NCBI GenBank assembly: GCA_023653785.1
Contig: JAMKCH010011872.1
Location: forward strand, 31,539-95,538
Length of the DNA stretch: 64,000 nucleotides
Origin: Ophioderma brevispina
Taxonomy: Eukaryota; Echinodermata; Ophiuroidea; Amphilepidida; Ophiodermatidae
Direction of reading: 5' to 3'
Part shown: piece by piece, positions 30,449 through 43,544 of the stretch
Numbering within the stretch: position 1 is the stretch's first letter
How the letters are laid out: every line of letters begins with the position of its first letter
The notes under the pieces: model-generated
What the model saw: only the letters and a program-made list of their open reading frames with translations
What the model was told of the DNA's origin: nothing
Databases searched by the model: none
Made by a program: the position numbers and the translations under genes

Positions 30449-31105
30449 CAACATTTGAAAAGACAAGTGAAAATGCTTAAGGCAAACCACGGCAGCAGCA
30501 ATCCTACAATCATGCCTCAAAGCATCTTTGACAACCAATTGTATCTTTTTTAGCACAAATGTTGACAGAGATTCAACTGATTTGTCTAAAAATATTCCCA
30601 TCAAGCAAAAATGTTAAAAGTCAGTTTACAGTTATATGCCACAATAGTGCTGAAATTGAACACGTAATTGAATTTCATTTGCTTTTTGTACACCTGCACA
30701 GAAACTAAAATGCATTATTATATCTTAGAGTTGAAATGGAGAGCCACAGCTATGATATTGGTAACCACTCTACACTTAGTATTCTCTTGAGTAACTCTCA
30801 GCCACATTAATGGACGTACTCTATTCACTCTTAAGTCCAGAGTGCAAGGCCTTTTGAGTTAACTGATCCAAGATATCAATATTTCCATTCTAACGGATAC
30901 AAAGTTTCCAATGCAAATTTCACAATAGATTTCACACGACTGTATTGTCACCTAATTCATGCATACGTTGGATCTTAACCCTCTGAGTGCTATTTGGCTA
31001 TTATTCGCATCTAGCACTATTTTGATTGGGTTACTTGGAAGTATCAGTCATTAAATGGGCAAATCAAGAACTGTGAGATGTTTATATGTTTACATGAGAT
31101 TTGAG
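30449..31105. other. Intergenic stretch, nothing recognised
   Basis: A+T-rich noncoding DNA with no open frame or repeat boundary identified. Confidence 0.5.
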
Positions 31106-31760
31106 CACTATTTTGATTTGTTACTCCAGGGCCATATCAGTTGTGTCCTGTAATGAGGGCCAATAAAGATTGTATCATAGGTGGTAGGGTAGTTTCAGGT
31201 GGTTATCTTATGACTAAAATCAGCATGATAATTGCATTCAAATTGGAGTCCAACAGCCTAGCCTTGTTCAAGGGCCCTACCAACTTCATTCACTGGTTCA
31301 CAACATCTGATGTCAAAAATTCATATTTAGGCAGAAAATCATGTGAGGAGTGAAGCATATTTCCCCCTCCATAAAACTAAAGAAATAGCAATAATATGGC
31401 AAAAATTCATTTTATCAACCACCTAATTTGATGGCTCTAATTCCACCTGGCCCATGCTCCATGCTTGCAGCCTTCCAATGCAAGTTCAATAAATTCCACT
31501 CAGGCACGAGTAGCAAAGCCACTGCACCTGACCACAATAGGTATTTGTGGTTTTATACCCAGACTAGCAGTCTCCTAGATCCAGTGTGCACAACAGACCA
31601 TCAAGGAGTATACCAATTTATTTTTTTTATTGAATCTTTGTCTAGACAGGGTAGCCCTTCAATGCTAAAGCACTGATTTCAAACCTGCAAACATAATGTT
31701 CAAAATAAATGAGAATAAATGTCAATTAAAACTTAGCAAGTTTGTTGGGTTTTCTTATTA
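31106..31760. repeat. Interspersed repeat segments shared with 40.65 kb and 62.8-63.45 kb
   Basis: The segment at 31120-31185 (tgtcctgtaatgagggcc, aagattgtatcatagg) recurs at about 40655-40723 and reversed at about 62828-62900. The segment at 31645-31755 (agggtagcccttcaatgcta, aaagcactgatttcaa, gcaagtttgt) recurs reversed at about 63345-63455. Their relative order differs between loci, so these are composite or rearranged. Confidence 0.65.
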
Positions 31761-31802
31761 GACGCCTGAACTAGTAAAACAAGCCGTTTGGGTTCAGTTT
31801 TT

Positions 31803-32070
31803 TGTGTCATCTGCGAAGCAAGTGACACATAGGGATCACTTTGGTAGTGTGTCTGTCTGTGTGTCTGTGTATCTGTCTGTGGTAAAATGTTGACCCAAAT
31901 GTTAACCCTAAACATAATTGCCCATTGTTTCCTCATGTGTGCAAACATTTTTATGACACTTGCATAAAATGGACCTTGGGTAGTGTCCCAAAAGTTGGTG
32001 ATCTCATGCAACCATGGTGACCTTATGTTACCTTTGTCACCATTCACAAACTACGACGGCAGACGACACA
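31803..32070. mobile_element. MITE with TGTGTCATCTGC ends
   Basis: Left TGTGTCATCTGCGAAG and right gacggcaGACGACACA (reverse complement TGTGTCGTCTGC) form inverted ends. The interior has (tgtctg)n and atgttaaccctaaacata. A related reversed copy runs from about 41798 down to about 41600. Confidence 0.75.
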
Positions 32071-32164
32071 TACATTAGGTGAACGTTGTATTCTTTTTTT
32101 TTTCAAACAGCTTTTAAAAACATTGACTTATCTATCAGGGTTGAAAAGATTTAAACATTTGATC

Positions 32165-32420
32165 AGGGCCATACTCAGAATGGGGTGCGGGTCTTCGAAA
32201 AAGTGGACTTTTTTGGAAAAATGAACCTTACCCCACTAAAATGGTCCTTTTTTTGGATGTTTTGAACATGTCATCACCAAAAAGTGGACTTTTTCATCAA
32301 ATTTTCTCTAAATTTTGGACCTTTTTATCAAAAAAATTGTCAAAAAGTGGACCTTTTCCACCTTTTGTGGAATTTGGGGGGTGCGACCACCCCCCCCACC
32401 CCCACGTACAGGCCTGCATT
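32165..32420. repeat. Repeat with 'aaagtggactttttt' phrases and C run
   Basis: Repeated aaaaagtggac.ttttt phrases (four or more) are followed by a run of C and CCACCCCC near 32390-32405. It looks like a decayed short interspersed element of the kind with low-complexity interior; ends are uncertain. Confidence 0.4.
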
Positions 32421-34633
32421 TGATTGATATTATGCATTTCATTAGTTCATTCAAGAAGTACTCTTTGTGTTTTGAATTTGTTTTTGCAGTGGGTAATCCA
32501 AATCTAATCCTTTCTTATTGGTTTTGCTTAATCATCTTAAAACCATGCAGGTTTTGTGTAGAAAAGAATGTAAAATCTTATTTTGAAATTGTTCAATTAT
32601 CCAGGAACCCAAAAATACTAAGAATAGCTACAACAACTCACTTCAACCTTATCTTAGAACTCAACATTTACCCATCCCCATCATTTAATCCCTCCCCCTT
32701 TTTAAGACTGCTCTCAGAATGTGAAATAGAAATATAACACACTGCCGACATTATCTTGCAAGTGTAAGAGTTACTATGTTTTCCCATATACACTAGTTGG
32801 TAAAAGAGTGGGTCTTCACATGCCACTGAAAGGGCACTAAGTGGAGTCACATGACCTCATTAGGGGGTAGATTCCATATCATAGTACAAGTTGGGAATTG
32901 ATTTAAATTATCCTCAATGATGCAAAGTCTGTACTTTCATCCTCTAATATCAGTTAGGGAATTACTAAATATGGGAGGATGGGTATTTTTATCAAGTCAA
33001 TCAAGATTTTTCTAGTATTGAGCACTGATATAAAATATGTTGTTAAATGATTATAGCAATTAGCATAGACTAACACCGGTACATTTTCTTACAATACATG
33101 TCTCAGAGCATCGATGGGCATCATTTTCACCGTAGGAAATATTCTTTTTTGCTGATAAGATAAGCTAATTTGTCTTATTAAGCTACAAATAATTTGTATC
33201 ATATCCATGCACAAATGTTGTGTTACTTCTGCACAGCGTGTGTAGTAACAATGAATATAGTGTGCAGTGGTGTTTCAAACCCACCCTTTATATTTTAAAC
33301 CCACCCTTTATATAAAAACACCCTTTATGCCGAGAAGTCATAACCCACCCTAAGCCTTTTTGCTTTTGCAAGGGAAACGGCTAACCAGGATCAGTATCGT
33401 ACCTGAACCCTGGTACCTACATCTAATTCTGATTATGAATGATCATAAAAATGTAAAGTCCATTTTTGCGTAGATATTGTAGGGCACAGTGCAGTAGGCC
33501 AACATATACACTACTATATGATCTCCATGTAGGTTTTTCTTTCTAGCTTTTGGAATCTTTTCAGAGTGTTTTGGGTGTCCAATGCCTACACTCAGTCCCT
33601 ATCTCATTCATGACATGCCCGCCATAGGCATATAGCATACTGCATAGAGTAACTTCTTCAGAAGTGAGTCTAAGTTTGAAAAACAAAAAATCAAAATTAG
33701 CTCTATCAGTAACAGGTTTTAGATTCTGATTTCATTCTTAATATATTTGTCAGTTCTTACTAGAAACGCACTCAGTTTAAAGAAAATCAATAATCAAATA
33801 CATTTAACGGCACAAATATGCCAAAGCAACATCAAAATGTTACCGACTTCGGCACCCTTGACGAACGGAATTTGTACCCGGAAGTATAATCTTTGCTACC
33901 AAAAAAACAAAATTAAAGTTTGACAGGCACCATTAGCACCCCCATTAATATTGAACACACGCTAAAATGTTGCATTTTCTCCTGAAATTCCTATAGCGCT
34001 ACGGTATCGTGATACTAGTCGGCATCCTACTGTCTTGTTGTTATGGGTGGCCATGTTGGAAACGAACTGCCGAACTGAAAGCTGGGAATTATTTCACACT
34101 ATCAATGAAATTGCGGCGAAAATCTCAAGCTGTGCATGGTATTCACATCTAATTTAGTGTTATTCTTGAGTATTATACGGGAAGTAATTATACAATCACT
34201 ACAAGAAAATCTTACTTTCATTTGATAATTGACAAGACTGAGTGTTAGTACAGATTTTCAGTTACAAAAATACGCACAACAGTTCTGATTTCGCAAAGCA
34301 ATATGGAAAAAAATGAGCGTTAAGTCGACTGATTTCATTCGTTTCAGAGCTTTTCAGCTAGGTAGAAATGCGAATTACACTTATTTTTTTTTTTGCACGC
34401 TTTTTAAGAATACACACATTTTAGTTTCAACTCTCCAAAACCCACGCTTTTTGAGGATTTGGTGTTTTTTTCAAACCCACGCTTTCTAAAGCGTCCGATG
34501 CACACTATGCTGTTCGCACTGTTGATACGACGCAGATAAGATTAATATCTCAGTAATTAGGGCACACCCACTTTTGTAGTTTGGTGTATATGTAGTACTC
34601 AACAATACACATCCACAGAAATTCAGTTTCAAT
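32421..34633. other. Intergenic stretch, nothing recognised
   Basis: A+T-rich noncoding DNA. A short aacccaccctttata direct repeat occurs near 33280-33315. No gene. Confidence 0.5.
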
Positions 34634-34957
34634 CAGTTTGAAAACCCAGGATCCATGTATTGGAATGCCATTTTGAAAAGCCCAGGATCCACATACTGGA
34701 ATGCCATCAGTTTTGAAAAACCATTGATCCACAATTTTTTTTTAATGCCATCAGTTTGAAAACCCCAGGACGCACATATTTAGAGCAATTAGTTTGAAAA
34801 ACCCCAGGATCCACTGTTTTTTTGGAATACCATCAGTTTGAAAAACCCAGGACCCACTTACTGGAATGCCATCAGTTTTGAAAAATCCAGGATCTACATC
34901 TTGGAATGTCATCAGTTTGAAAACCCCAGGATCCATGTATTGGAATGCCATTAATTT
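34634..34957. repeat. ~40-bp tandem repeat, 8 copies
   Basis: Eight degenerate copies of atcagtttgaaaa, cccaggatccac and ata.tggaatgcc. Some copies carry inserted T runs. Open frames here simply translate the repeat. Confidence 0.9.
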
Positions 34958-36389
34958 CATTCTTTTCAATGTACAGGTGGTGGGCATAGTGTACATACAC
35001 CGACTCCATATTCAGTGGCATATCTTGGGGGTGCTTTCAGGGTGTGCACCCCCAGGGGTTCATGGCAAAACATGCAAAATCACGCAGAACCCCCCCCCCC
35101 CCCCCCCCCCCCCGCCTCCAGTACCCTTCAAAAAGCCACATCTGGAAACGTCAGTGATATTAGAAAATTCTCTCAACTGAAATGCAATTGTATACAGTTA
35201 ATTCAGCTTCTCTTGAAGGCACCTTTTGAAACTGCAGCCATACCCCTATTATTCACCCATCAGACTGGTGATGCATGATGGAACACAGAAACATATTTTG
35301 ACATTTTTTCTCCTGCCTCAAGCCTTTCTATTTGAAATCTTTAAAAACATTTTCTGTGGGTGTCTTCACAAGAAATAAGAACAGTGGGAACTCCAGGGCA
35401 TTGTAGTAAGGCTATTTAAGCAAATACAGACAAATCCAATTCATGTGAGACTTAGACATGGGGGCTTTGGGCAGGCCCACCTTTCCGTTTCATGTATAAA
35501 GAACTAACCTCTCACAATCAAACTGCCTGGTCAATTAATTTATTGTATCTAGCTTTTCAAATGTACAATCGTATGTTAAGCAGCTTTGCTCTATTTTCTT
35601 GTAAATGTCCGATTATTGAATACTTGTCCCGATTCCCATGAAATATGGTCCCATTTTTTTTTAAAGAATAAAAATTGAATACAAGTGTTGAAGTACTACG
35701 AATCCTAATACTTTGGAGATAACTAAAATATAATGCTTAAAATCCCTCGTATTTCGAATTGACCCCATGACCCAGAATAGGTTAACAGTCACTCTCCCAT
35801 CAAACTTGATGTAAACCTTTAAGGGATGACTACACACAGTATGATCCCAGCATTCGTTGTTCTTTTGAGTTAATCAATGTGCAACAATTCAAGTGGAAAA
35901 TTGACCCTGTTATGTGGAAATAAGGTCAAGGTCATTCTCCATTGAACCTGATGTAGACCTCTAAGGTTAATCTACCAAGTTTTCCATGATCCTAGAATGT
36001 GGTTTTTGTGAAAATGCATGCCAACAATTTCATATCACCCCAGCCATGATTTGCGATATGGCCGAGGGGACAATTAGTGACATCAACGTTTTTGCAAAAT
36101 TGCGATCAAACTACCAAAACAAGAATTACAGGGTGCATAATGAACATGGCCCCACAACTAAAATCATCTCTGTAGAATTTGAAACATCTAAACAGTCAGA
36201 AGAGGCACTTGCATCAAGTATTTCATGTGGATGAATGAAGCATAGGGTCTGATTATACAGTAAAAACTCTCAACACCTCATTTATAGGCACCCATCTGAT
36301 ACTGAAGTACCATCTCACAAATAAGAAACTGCATCGTTCTTTAAAGATTGGAGAAGATTAATGGCAATTTGCCCTGAATTATGCAAAAG
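34958..36389. other. Intergenic stretch with a poly-C run and a two-copy degenerate repeat
   Basis: A C run of about 24 bases lies near 35090-35113. Two related segments at about 35760-35850 and 35905-36000 share aaggtcaaggtcatt/acagtcactctcc, catcaaacttgatgtaaacc and taagg. No gene. Confidence 0.5.
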
Positions 36390-37126
36390 GGTGAGTGAGT
36401 GAGTATTAAAGTTGAAAATGACAACTAACAGCAATTGTTCATAACGGGTCATTAAGATTAAAACTCAAACTTTATAAATCCTACACCACAGTAAATTCTA
36501 GGTCACAAACATTCAATGTAATTACAACAATTGTAAATAGATACACTCATCATACACTGATGAACCAGATCATCACCCATCCCTGTATACATAAGATACC
36601 CAATTGATAAAAATACAATACACATAGAGAACCAGCTTCACAAGATACAACTCTGTTCCAAATTATAATTATGGCATTATACACAATCATACACGATGAC
36701 AAAGTTCATCAACCCATCCATGTACAAGAAAAAATTTTCAACTACAAGACAAGAGAAATCAATACAGATTGAAATATTAAGCAATATTTTAACAGATTAA
36801 ATAGGTGGTCCTTACATATGTACAAATATAATTGCATAAATAGTAGTTTTCATGTTAACTGATACAGAGTTTAAACTACTTATAAGACAAGTAATCACCC
36901 AAGAGAACTATTACAACTATTACAACTAAACCTAAAATTTAAATACACCCGTCTGTTCGATACCAGACATAGTTGCTCCTTATAGTCGCCTTTTACGACG
37001 TGTAAGGGGGACATGCTGGCGCTATTCTAAACAAGCCCCGAAGCCCGACCAGGGGCCCTTTTGTCGCCTTTTATGACATGTAAGGGGGACAGCGGCCTAT
37101 GCATAACCCCGAACCACCGCCAGGGG
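36390..37126 (-). mobile_element. Retroposon with 16-bp target duplication and GAGT-type tail
   Basis: An exact 16-bp direct repeat, CTGAATTATGCAAAAG, lies at 36374-36389 and 37127-37142 and brackets 737 bp. Read on the minus strand, the insert begins agcccctggcggtggttcgg, contains two copies of gtc(g/a)taaaaggcgac, and ends in a short (ACTC)n run (gtgagtgagtgag on the plus strand). A long exact target duplication plus a simple-repeat 3' tail is the signature of target-primed reverse transcription. No ORF is evident. Confidence 0.75.
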
Positions 37127-37142
37127 CTGAATTATGCAAAAG

Positions 37143-38743
37143 ATCTAATTATAATACTCATTAATAGGCAATAATCAAATACTATATACTATATTGCATA
37201 TCAATACCCATGGTTTCCACCAAGTTTGAGCCAAGGTGCACAACACACAGTAGTATTAGAGTGGATTTTTAAAACATTGACTAAGAATTTGCAAATTTGC
37301 TAATTTAACTCATCATCCCCCAAATATTAACACAAAACAAAAAAAATATACCTCATTACCAGATGTTTGTAGCCATTCCGGGGAGGGTTCGCAGGGGTTT
37401 GTTGGAGACCCATGGCCTCGAGAGGTTCTGAGACGGGGGTACAAGGAGTTGTAGAAAAATAACACACACCTACCGTCGCGCTAGCCACCATTGTGTCAAA
37501 TAACACCCAACTCTAAAACTCACAGGCTACTATGCACTAGATTGTATTGAATAACGATTTTGCTTTGCGATCAGTCGAAGGCATCGTGGATTTGGCCTAA
37601 CAACACCACACAATCCATGGCATGTTACAATCAATGCATTGGCTACTTGTTCTATGCTCTAGAGGTTTTGAACCCAATAATCTTAGTTCTTCAAAGAATC
37701 TCCCATAAATCCACAAAAATGCACTCTGTAAAGAAAATGATTTGCAAACTTTAATGACTATTTGAAGTATGGCAAATTGTATCATTCCCGCTGTGTCTCC
37801 TTTATAATCCAACTGTCACAAGTAAAATAGATACCAGTCATAATATCAGTTGAACCAAGCATAGCTAGCTGAAAAAAGAGAGAATACGCAAAGCATGAGT
37901 ACATTAATTCTAATATGCTTAGCAAAGCAAAGAAAGAATGAATAATAAAATAAATAAATGCAGGACAGTAGTCGAGGTGTTATGTAAAGGTATTACATTT
38001 ACTCAACTTGCGAATCCAGGCATCCTATAGACAATAAAATGCTTTTTAAAATTTTAGCCTTCCCTTAACAAGGAGATCTTGAACCTGTTGCCTGATTGGA
38101 GTTGATCACCTGGGAGATGACATTGACCTTCAACCGTAGGTGAGTGTATTAATTTAAGGGAAAAAGGAATGGTCAAAATTTTGGTATCTGCAGAAAGCTA
38201 AATATTTTTCTCATTTACCTGTGAAATCTTAGGCTAAAGATGTTTGGTTGGAACCAATCCCTTAATAAGATGACATGGGATTCCAAAAAAAGGATGCAAT
38301 AAAGTGATCCACAATTTACCAGGGATTCTTTAGGTGGAGTACCTTTTATTTCTACATAGTCCAATATAAGTAATGTATTAGAAAGTACATATATGCTGAA
38401 GACTATCAATGGCTTCATAAATAATCTATAGCATTACCCAGAAATATAGAAAAAAACCAAGTCATAGCACACTGATGAATCAATGCCCAAATCACTGCAA
38501 AATGGGGGGAATTATTTTTCCTATGTGGTTGTGACATTTAATATGCAACTGTTCCTCCTTCAGAATATTTAACCCAAACGTATATACTGCATGCTAGGTA
38601 GTCATCATATTTGACAGGGTTGAGTTGAACTGTACAAAGTATTCACACAACATCTCATTAAACCCCTTAGACATTCTATTCATTGGGTGAATAGAATGTA
38701 AGTGGAATTACCAATAGCTGTCTTTGGTGTTTGTCTGTAGAGG
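37143..38743. other. Intergenic stretch, nothing recognised
   Basis: A+T-rich noncoding DNA without clear elements. Confidence 0.5.
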
Positions 38744-38864
38744 GTCGTCGAGTGCCAAATTGTGTAAACACGTATTTCAATACGAATAACATCGCAACTC
38801 ATCAGAGTGCGCCGTTTCACACTCCATAGAAAAAAGTTTTTGCTTACACAATTGGCACTCGACC
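38744..38864. mobile_element. Inverted-repeat MITE, ~121 bp
   Basis: CGAGTGCCAAATTGTGTAAACA at the left (one A longer) pairs with TGCTTACACAATTGGCACTCG at the right. The interior is noncoding and CpG-containing. Confidence 0.75.
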
Positions 38865-39344
38865 AGTGTGGATGGAAAGAGTGTTATTATAGAGGAGAAT
38901 TGCGTCCTGTACTTGAAGACGCTTTGACTGATTATGTTATATCTCATTAAAGAGAGAGTTCAGAGTTAGAAAAAATTATTCAAACATACTAAAATGAGCC
39001 CATACGGCAACTACTTCAACCTATTTGAAAATGATTTGGTGTTAGAATTACCAATTTTAGATTGTGCTACAAATAAGGCCCTGCACACAGGATTTTTAGT
39101 TTCTTGTTGGCAACCAGGCCGGAAATTAGCATGCCAGGTCAATTAATTCATTAATTTGTCATATTCATTTGGGGTTTCCTTTTGAAAAGGTTAATATAAT
39201 CAATATTTTTAAATAAGTATAATAAATTAAAGAAATGAATTGGGCACTTCAGGGTTAAGTTTTGGGGACACTCTGTATATAATTACACGTTGTTAAGGAA
39301 CTTAAAATCACATTGATCAAATTTTTGACCATGGTCTAATCAGG
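38865..39344. other. Intergenic stretch, nothing recognised
   Basis: A+T-rich, no features. Confidence 0.5.
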
Positions 39345-40060
39345 GGGTTGAAACTTAGCGCCTGTCGTCTTTGCTCCTTTACCCACAATACGGCTATGGC
39401 AAAATGCGAAAGTTCGCTCATACCAACGAAAATTCACGGTCCCTCCTGTATAAATAACTTGTGGTATAATAGAGTTACGTGTACGCCATTTGTAACATGA
39501 CAATACAAACTCACCATTGCAAGACTCGGCATATATAGCTAGCACCCACAGATGAACATAGGCCCAACCCAGTTTAAGAGGGTTGGTACATGAATAGTTT
39601 ATAATATAATTATTTGTTTTTCAAATGCGGCCTGATCAGTTATTTCAAGGTCACATTTGGGAGTTTAGTATTCAAAAATTTAGCTCCTTTAATGCTCTAG
39701 ATTTATTAATCTATTTTATGAATCAATGTTATATATTTTACTACAGCACTTTGCAGTCTAACAAGTCGGGTCTCTTCAATTGAAAATCTCTGGAAATTGT
39801 AGTTCTCTACTATTTGCTTTTTGTAATAATAACTAATTCACCGTATATCTATATTTATAGCAATTCCAGAATTCACAGTTTCATTATAACACCCAATTTC
39901 ACGGTTTAAGTCTAAATAGTCTACAAGATTATTATGTATGTTATCCCCGAGTTTTACCTTGACTTTTAGTGCTGTGTCCCACCCCCTTAAATCTAACCCG
40001 AGACGTTAGAGCGCCCCCTGTAAAGCAAGGCCCAGGGACCACCGTTCGTCCCCAAGTGTC
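39345..40060. repeat. 0.7-kb interspersed repeat, copy 1
   Basis: Collinear with 49215-49880. Shared phrases run in order: gcctgtcgt.ctttgctcct, atggcaaaat.cgaaagttcg, ggtccctcctgtataaat, caccgtata, ttatccccgagttttacctt, agtgctgtgtcccacccc, agcgccccctgtaaa, and ggaccaccgttcgtcc. Divergence is considerable. No coding frame is conserved between the two copies. Confidence 0.85.
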
Positions 40061-40304
40061 ATATCCTTATTTTAATCCCCTTGGTCTAATGAAGTTCACC
40101 AACCCATTGTTAGTTAGTGAGTTATCATCACTGGAACACTGGAATCTATCTCACATACAGCAAGCATAGATCAACAGTTACATGTCTTTAAATGGTACAA
40201 AAACCTCATGTTCTAGTGCATTGACTATATGGCAATCTCTTGGTTGATATTTGTCAATTTTTCAATTGGAAAAAAATACATACGAGAATCCACAGCCTTA
40301 TCCT

Positions 40305-40378
40305 TACTTTTAAGCTATTCCTGCAAATTTCAACATATTTTTACTCACTTTCGGGTGGATCACTGATAGTGCCTTTAA
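40305..40378. mobile_element. MITE family epsilon, one-ended copy
   Basis: tttaagctattcctgcaaat and gatcactgatagtgccTTTAA match the right end of 44426-44792. The left part is not recognisable. Confidence 0.65.
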
Positions 40379-41599
40379 CTCATCTGAAGCACCATTCACT
40401 TTTAAGAACTCTCTTTCAATGCTTCTCTGTATAATACACACTCATCTATGGTAACACATGCCTTCCCATCCTCAAGACTACTAGAGAATGATAATGCGTT
40501 CCAAGCTCAGAGTATGGTAATTTCCTTCAAGCACTCTCCAGGTCTTAAGAGTAAACTTAAGACACATTTGTTCAATAATATTACTGCTTTCATACTAACT
40601 TTAAATGTTAGTGTACAGTGAAGTGGGCTTTGTTAATTAAAAGCAATCTGATTGGTTACTCAGGGAGGGCTACTCCATTGCTGCCCTGTAATGAGCTAAT
40701 TAGAAAGATTGTATCATATAGGTGTTTGTTGTTAAAGCCAACTGGGACACAATTCCGACAATGATATATGAGAGCATACAAGAGGAAAAAGATCCTGAAA
40801 AGATCAGACGGCGATCCATGAAGGAATCTCCATAGGCCTACAAAGTAATGACAGCATGTTATAGCACTCTCCGGTGCTAAAACTAACTAAAAAAATATGT
40901 GAAAACTAGATTTTGAAGAAGAAAAATCAAATTTGCCACATATTGATATTTCATAAAATTTTGACAGGATGTAGCTAGTAAAATACATCTAAATCTGTTG
41001 TCAAAAATGTGTCACTGCTGAACATTTTTTGTTTGATTCTAGTTTTTATAATAAATGTGACTTTCAAGCCAACACGCTGTGATTTCTGCCAATATTTTTT
41101 TTTCCCAAAAGTAATCCGTTTGACGAACCCCACAATACTATTCAGACAAAGAACAAAGGCTAATACAGCAATCAATCATCGGTTGGAAAACGAATGGATT
41201 TTTGAACCTTTTGAAAAATTATTGCCATATCAATTAATAAATCCTGCATCTGATAAGTAATAATATCAGCATGGGTCTCGTCTGCTTAAAAGATGATCCT
41301 ATTGACTGGTATTATCTGATTCACAATAATTTTTTTCAAAAAGTTGGAATAAATATTTAATCATTACTGGTTATAGATCAACCTAGTAACCTACTAACCT
41401 AGTAACCTAGCTAACTCTTTATCTGCTACACATCGCCTGTGAGCATTCAAGTTGATTCAGTGCAGTTAATGCCACCACAGTTCAATGTAACCGTATCTAA
41501 AGCAGGCTGAATCTGTAAGTCCTTTCTTTAAGATGAAAACAGTTCAGTCTCTCCTGGGTCACTGCTGATTGTGCTTGTGGGGACACAGCTAGCATGGGG
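40379..41599. other. Intergenic stretch, nothing recognised
   Basis: Includes the short shared segment at 40655-40723 (see 31106-31760). Otherwise A+T-rich noncoding DNA. Confidence 0.5.
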
Positions 41600-41798
41600 C
41601 AAGGACCATTGTATATAAAGTGTATGAAAATGTGTGCATGTAGTGGAAACAGTGGGCAAGTATGTTTAGTGTTAACATTTGGGTAAATATTTTTACCACA
41701 GAAGGACACACAGAGACACTACCAAAACAATTCCTTGTGCCAAAGCAAATTACGCTTGGCAATTCAAAGTATTTCCGCTTGCTTTGCAGATGACACAA
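41600..41798. mobile_element. Reversed copy of the TGTGTCATCTGC element
   Basis: Reverse-complement reading from 41798 gives tgtgtcatctgcaaagcaag, ttttggtagtgtctctgtgt, acccaaatgttaacactaaa and cttgcccactgtttcc, matching 31803-31960. The far end is unclear. Confidence 0.7.
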
Positions 41799-43544
41799 AA
41801 ATTGAGATCAACCAGAAATGCTTTGTGTTGGCAATGAGCTGTATCTCTAGGTCATACTTCATTTCTGCATTACCTTGAAATCAGTAAAAAGACCTTTAGA
41901 TTTCAGGTATAAGTGGGTGCAGCACAAAGGAAAACCTACTTATCATTTTTGCATACACAATGTGCTTGTTTTGTATTTATATACTCATTTCATAATTTAG
42001 TGTCCTCATTTTCAAACAAAACCATTTTTAATAATATTGTGAAATAAAATAGCTGAACAATTTTGCACATAATTAACAAACAGAGAAATGACTAAGTAAA
42101 AACCAATTTGGTGAATAAACTCCTATCTTCTGATTCTAACCAAGCATTCACACTGGCAATGTTTTTAGGCAAACTAACCTACGCAACTATCTTGCACTTA
42201 AGGACATAACGGGAATTCTCTGAGTGACAACAAATTTTCCTCTGGATTCAGATTGGTTGTCGAAAACCACTGAGATGTTTCAAAGAGGTTATTTGACAAT
42301 CAACGTAGAAAAAACAAAACCCTAAGTTTTAGTCCCCTAATCAGACCCTATAAAGAAGATGCTTCGATTTCCTGTCGTCACAACAGAAAATAATAAATCG
42401 TCTGATTCACTTGAGGTGTTTAAATGGGAATTTTTTATTTTTTTTCTGGCAAATGTCCTTGTGTCTCCTTTAGGGCAACCAACATGACGCAGTAACTTGC
42501 ACTTAAATAAAATTCCAAGCCTAAGCTTTCATATTTTTTTGGGCTGTCCTTCATGCAGTTTTATGCTAAAGGTTATACACCACTAACTATGCTGCCAGAC
42601 GGTATGACGTGGGCATATTAACCTCAAATAACATCAATACACAGCGTGTAATACCCAGTCTACATTGCGAATTGAAACATAGCAGGAACCAATAAATGCA
42701 TAAATCCTGCATCTCTGAGAATATCCTTCAAACCACAAGTTGCAAGGGTATTATGGAATTAACCTTTATCTTGAATTCTTTTGTTTTCAGGTAGCGCAGA
42801 GTGGGAGAACATGAGTGTTTCTCGATGGATACCTGTCAAATGATCTGCTAACCACAGGGGTGCCTGGATGATGAATTGCCAAGACACATGGATGTAATAA
42901 AATTTCCTCCAACCATTCCAGCGAAGTCACCCATCTAAAAAGAAGTGCCCCTGGCCATTTCCCATATGGACCGTGGATGATCCAGATGCTATGATGTTGA
43001 CAATATTTACAAAACCAATTGGGTTGTGTGGTCAGTTAACTTTTTAACGACATTTTCATGCTATAAATTTTGCCATTGTGACTGGATTCACACTCCTGCT
43101 GCCATCAGGAAATAGAAATCCTTAGATATAAGACTGGGAGTTTGTCAATTAGCAACGTCTCATTCCACACACACACTCACTCAAGTAGGCAGCCTGTATA
43201 GAAAGGAGGTCAACAGGAGTAGGGGGCAAGAAACTGTTGATGTATATATATGCGTGACGTTTCTGGCATGACTGTTTGTCCCCCTTTAAGATGTTCTAAA
43301 TGTACTCACATAGCATTTGAATTAGCCTCGTACTGACAGACATTTCTAAACTTAGTATATTAAATTTATACGCCTGGTTTAATTTGATAAATAATCCAAA
43401 GTGCCCTACAGATAAATGATATTCGCATGTATAACATATATTTTGGTGCTCGTGCTGTAAGTTTTCCTCCTCCTTCTCTCCTTCTCCTCCAGACGCTTGC
43501 AAACAGACACTCGAGAACCCAAGCAGCCTCAGAGCCCAAACTGT
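41799..43544. other. Intergenic stretch, nothing recognised
   Basis: A+T-rich noncoding DNA; no open frame of interest. Confidence 0.5.

Noticed and set aside
34634..34957. CRISPR-like array of ~40-bp repeats.
   Set aside because: The repeats are contiguous and degenerate without unique spacers, in eukaryotic DNA; it is a minisatellite.
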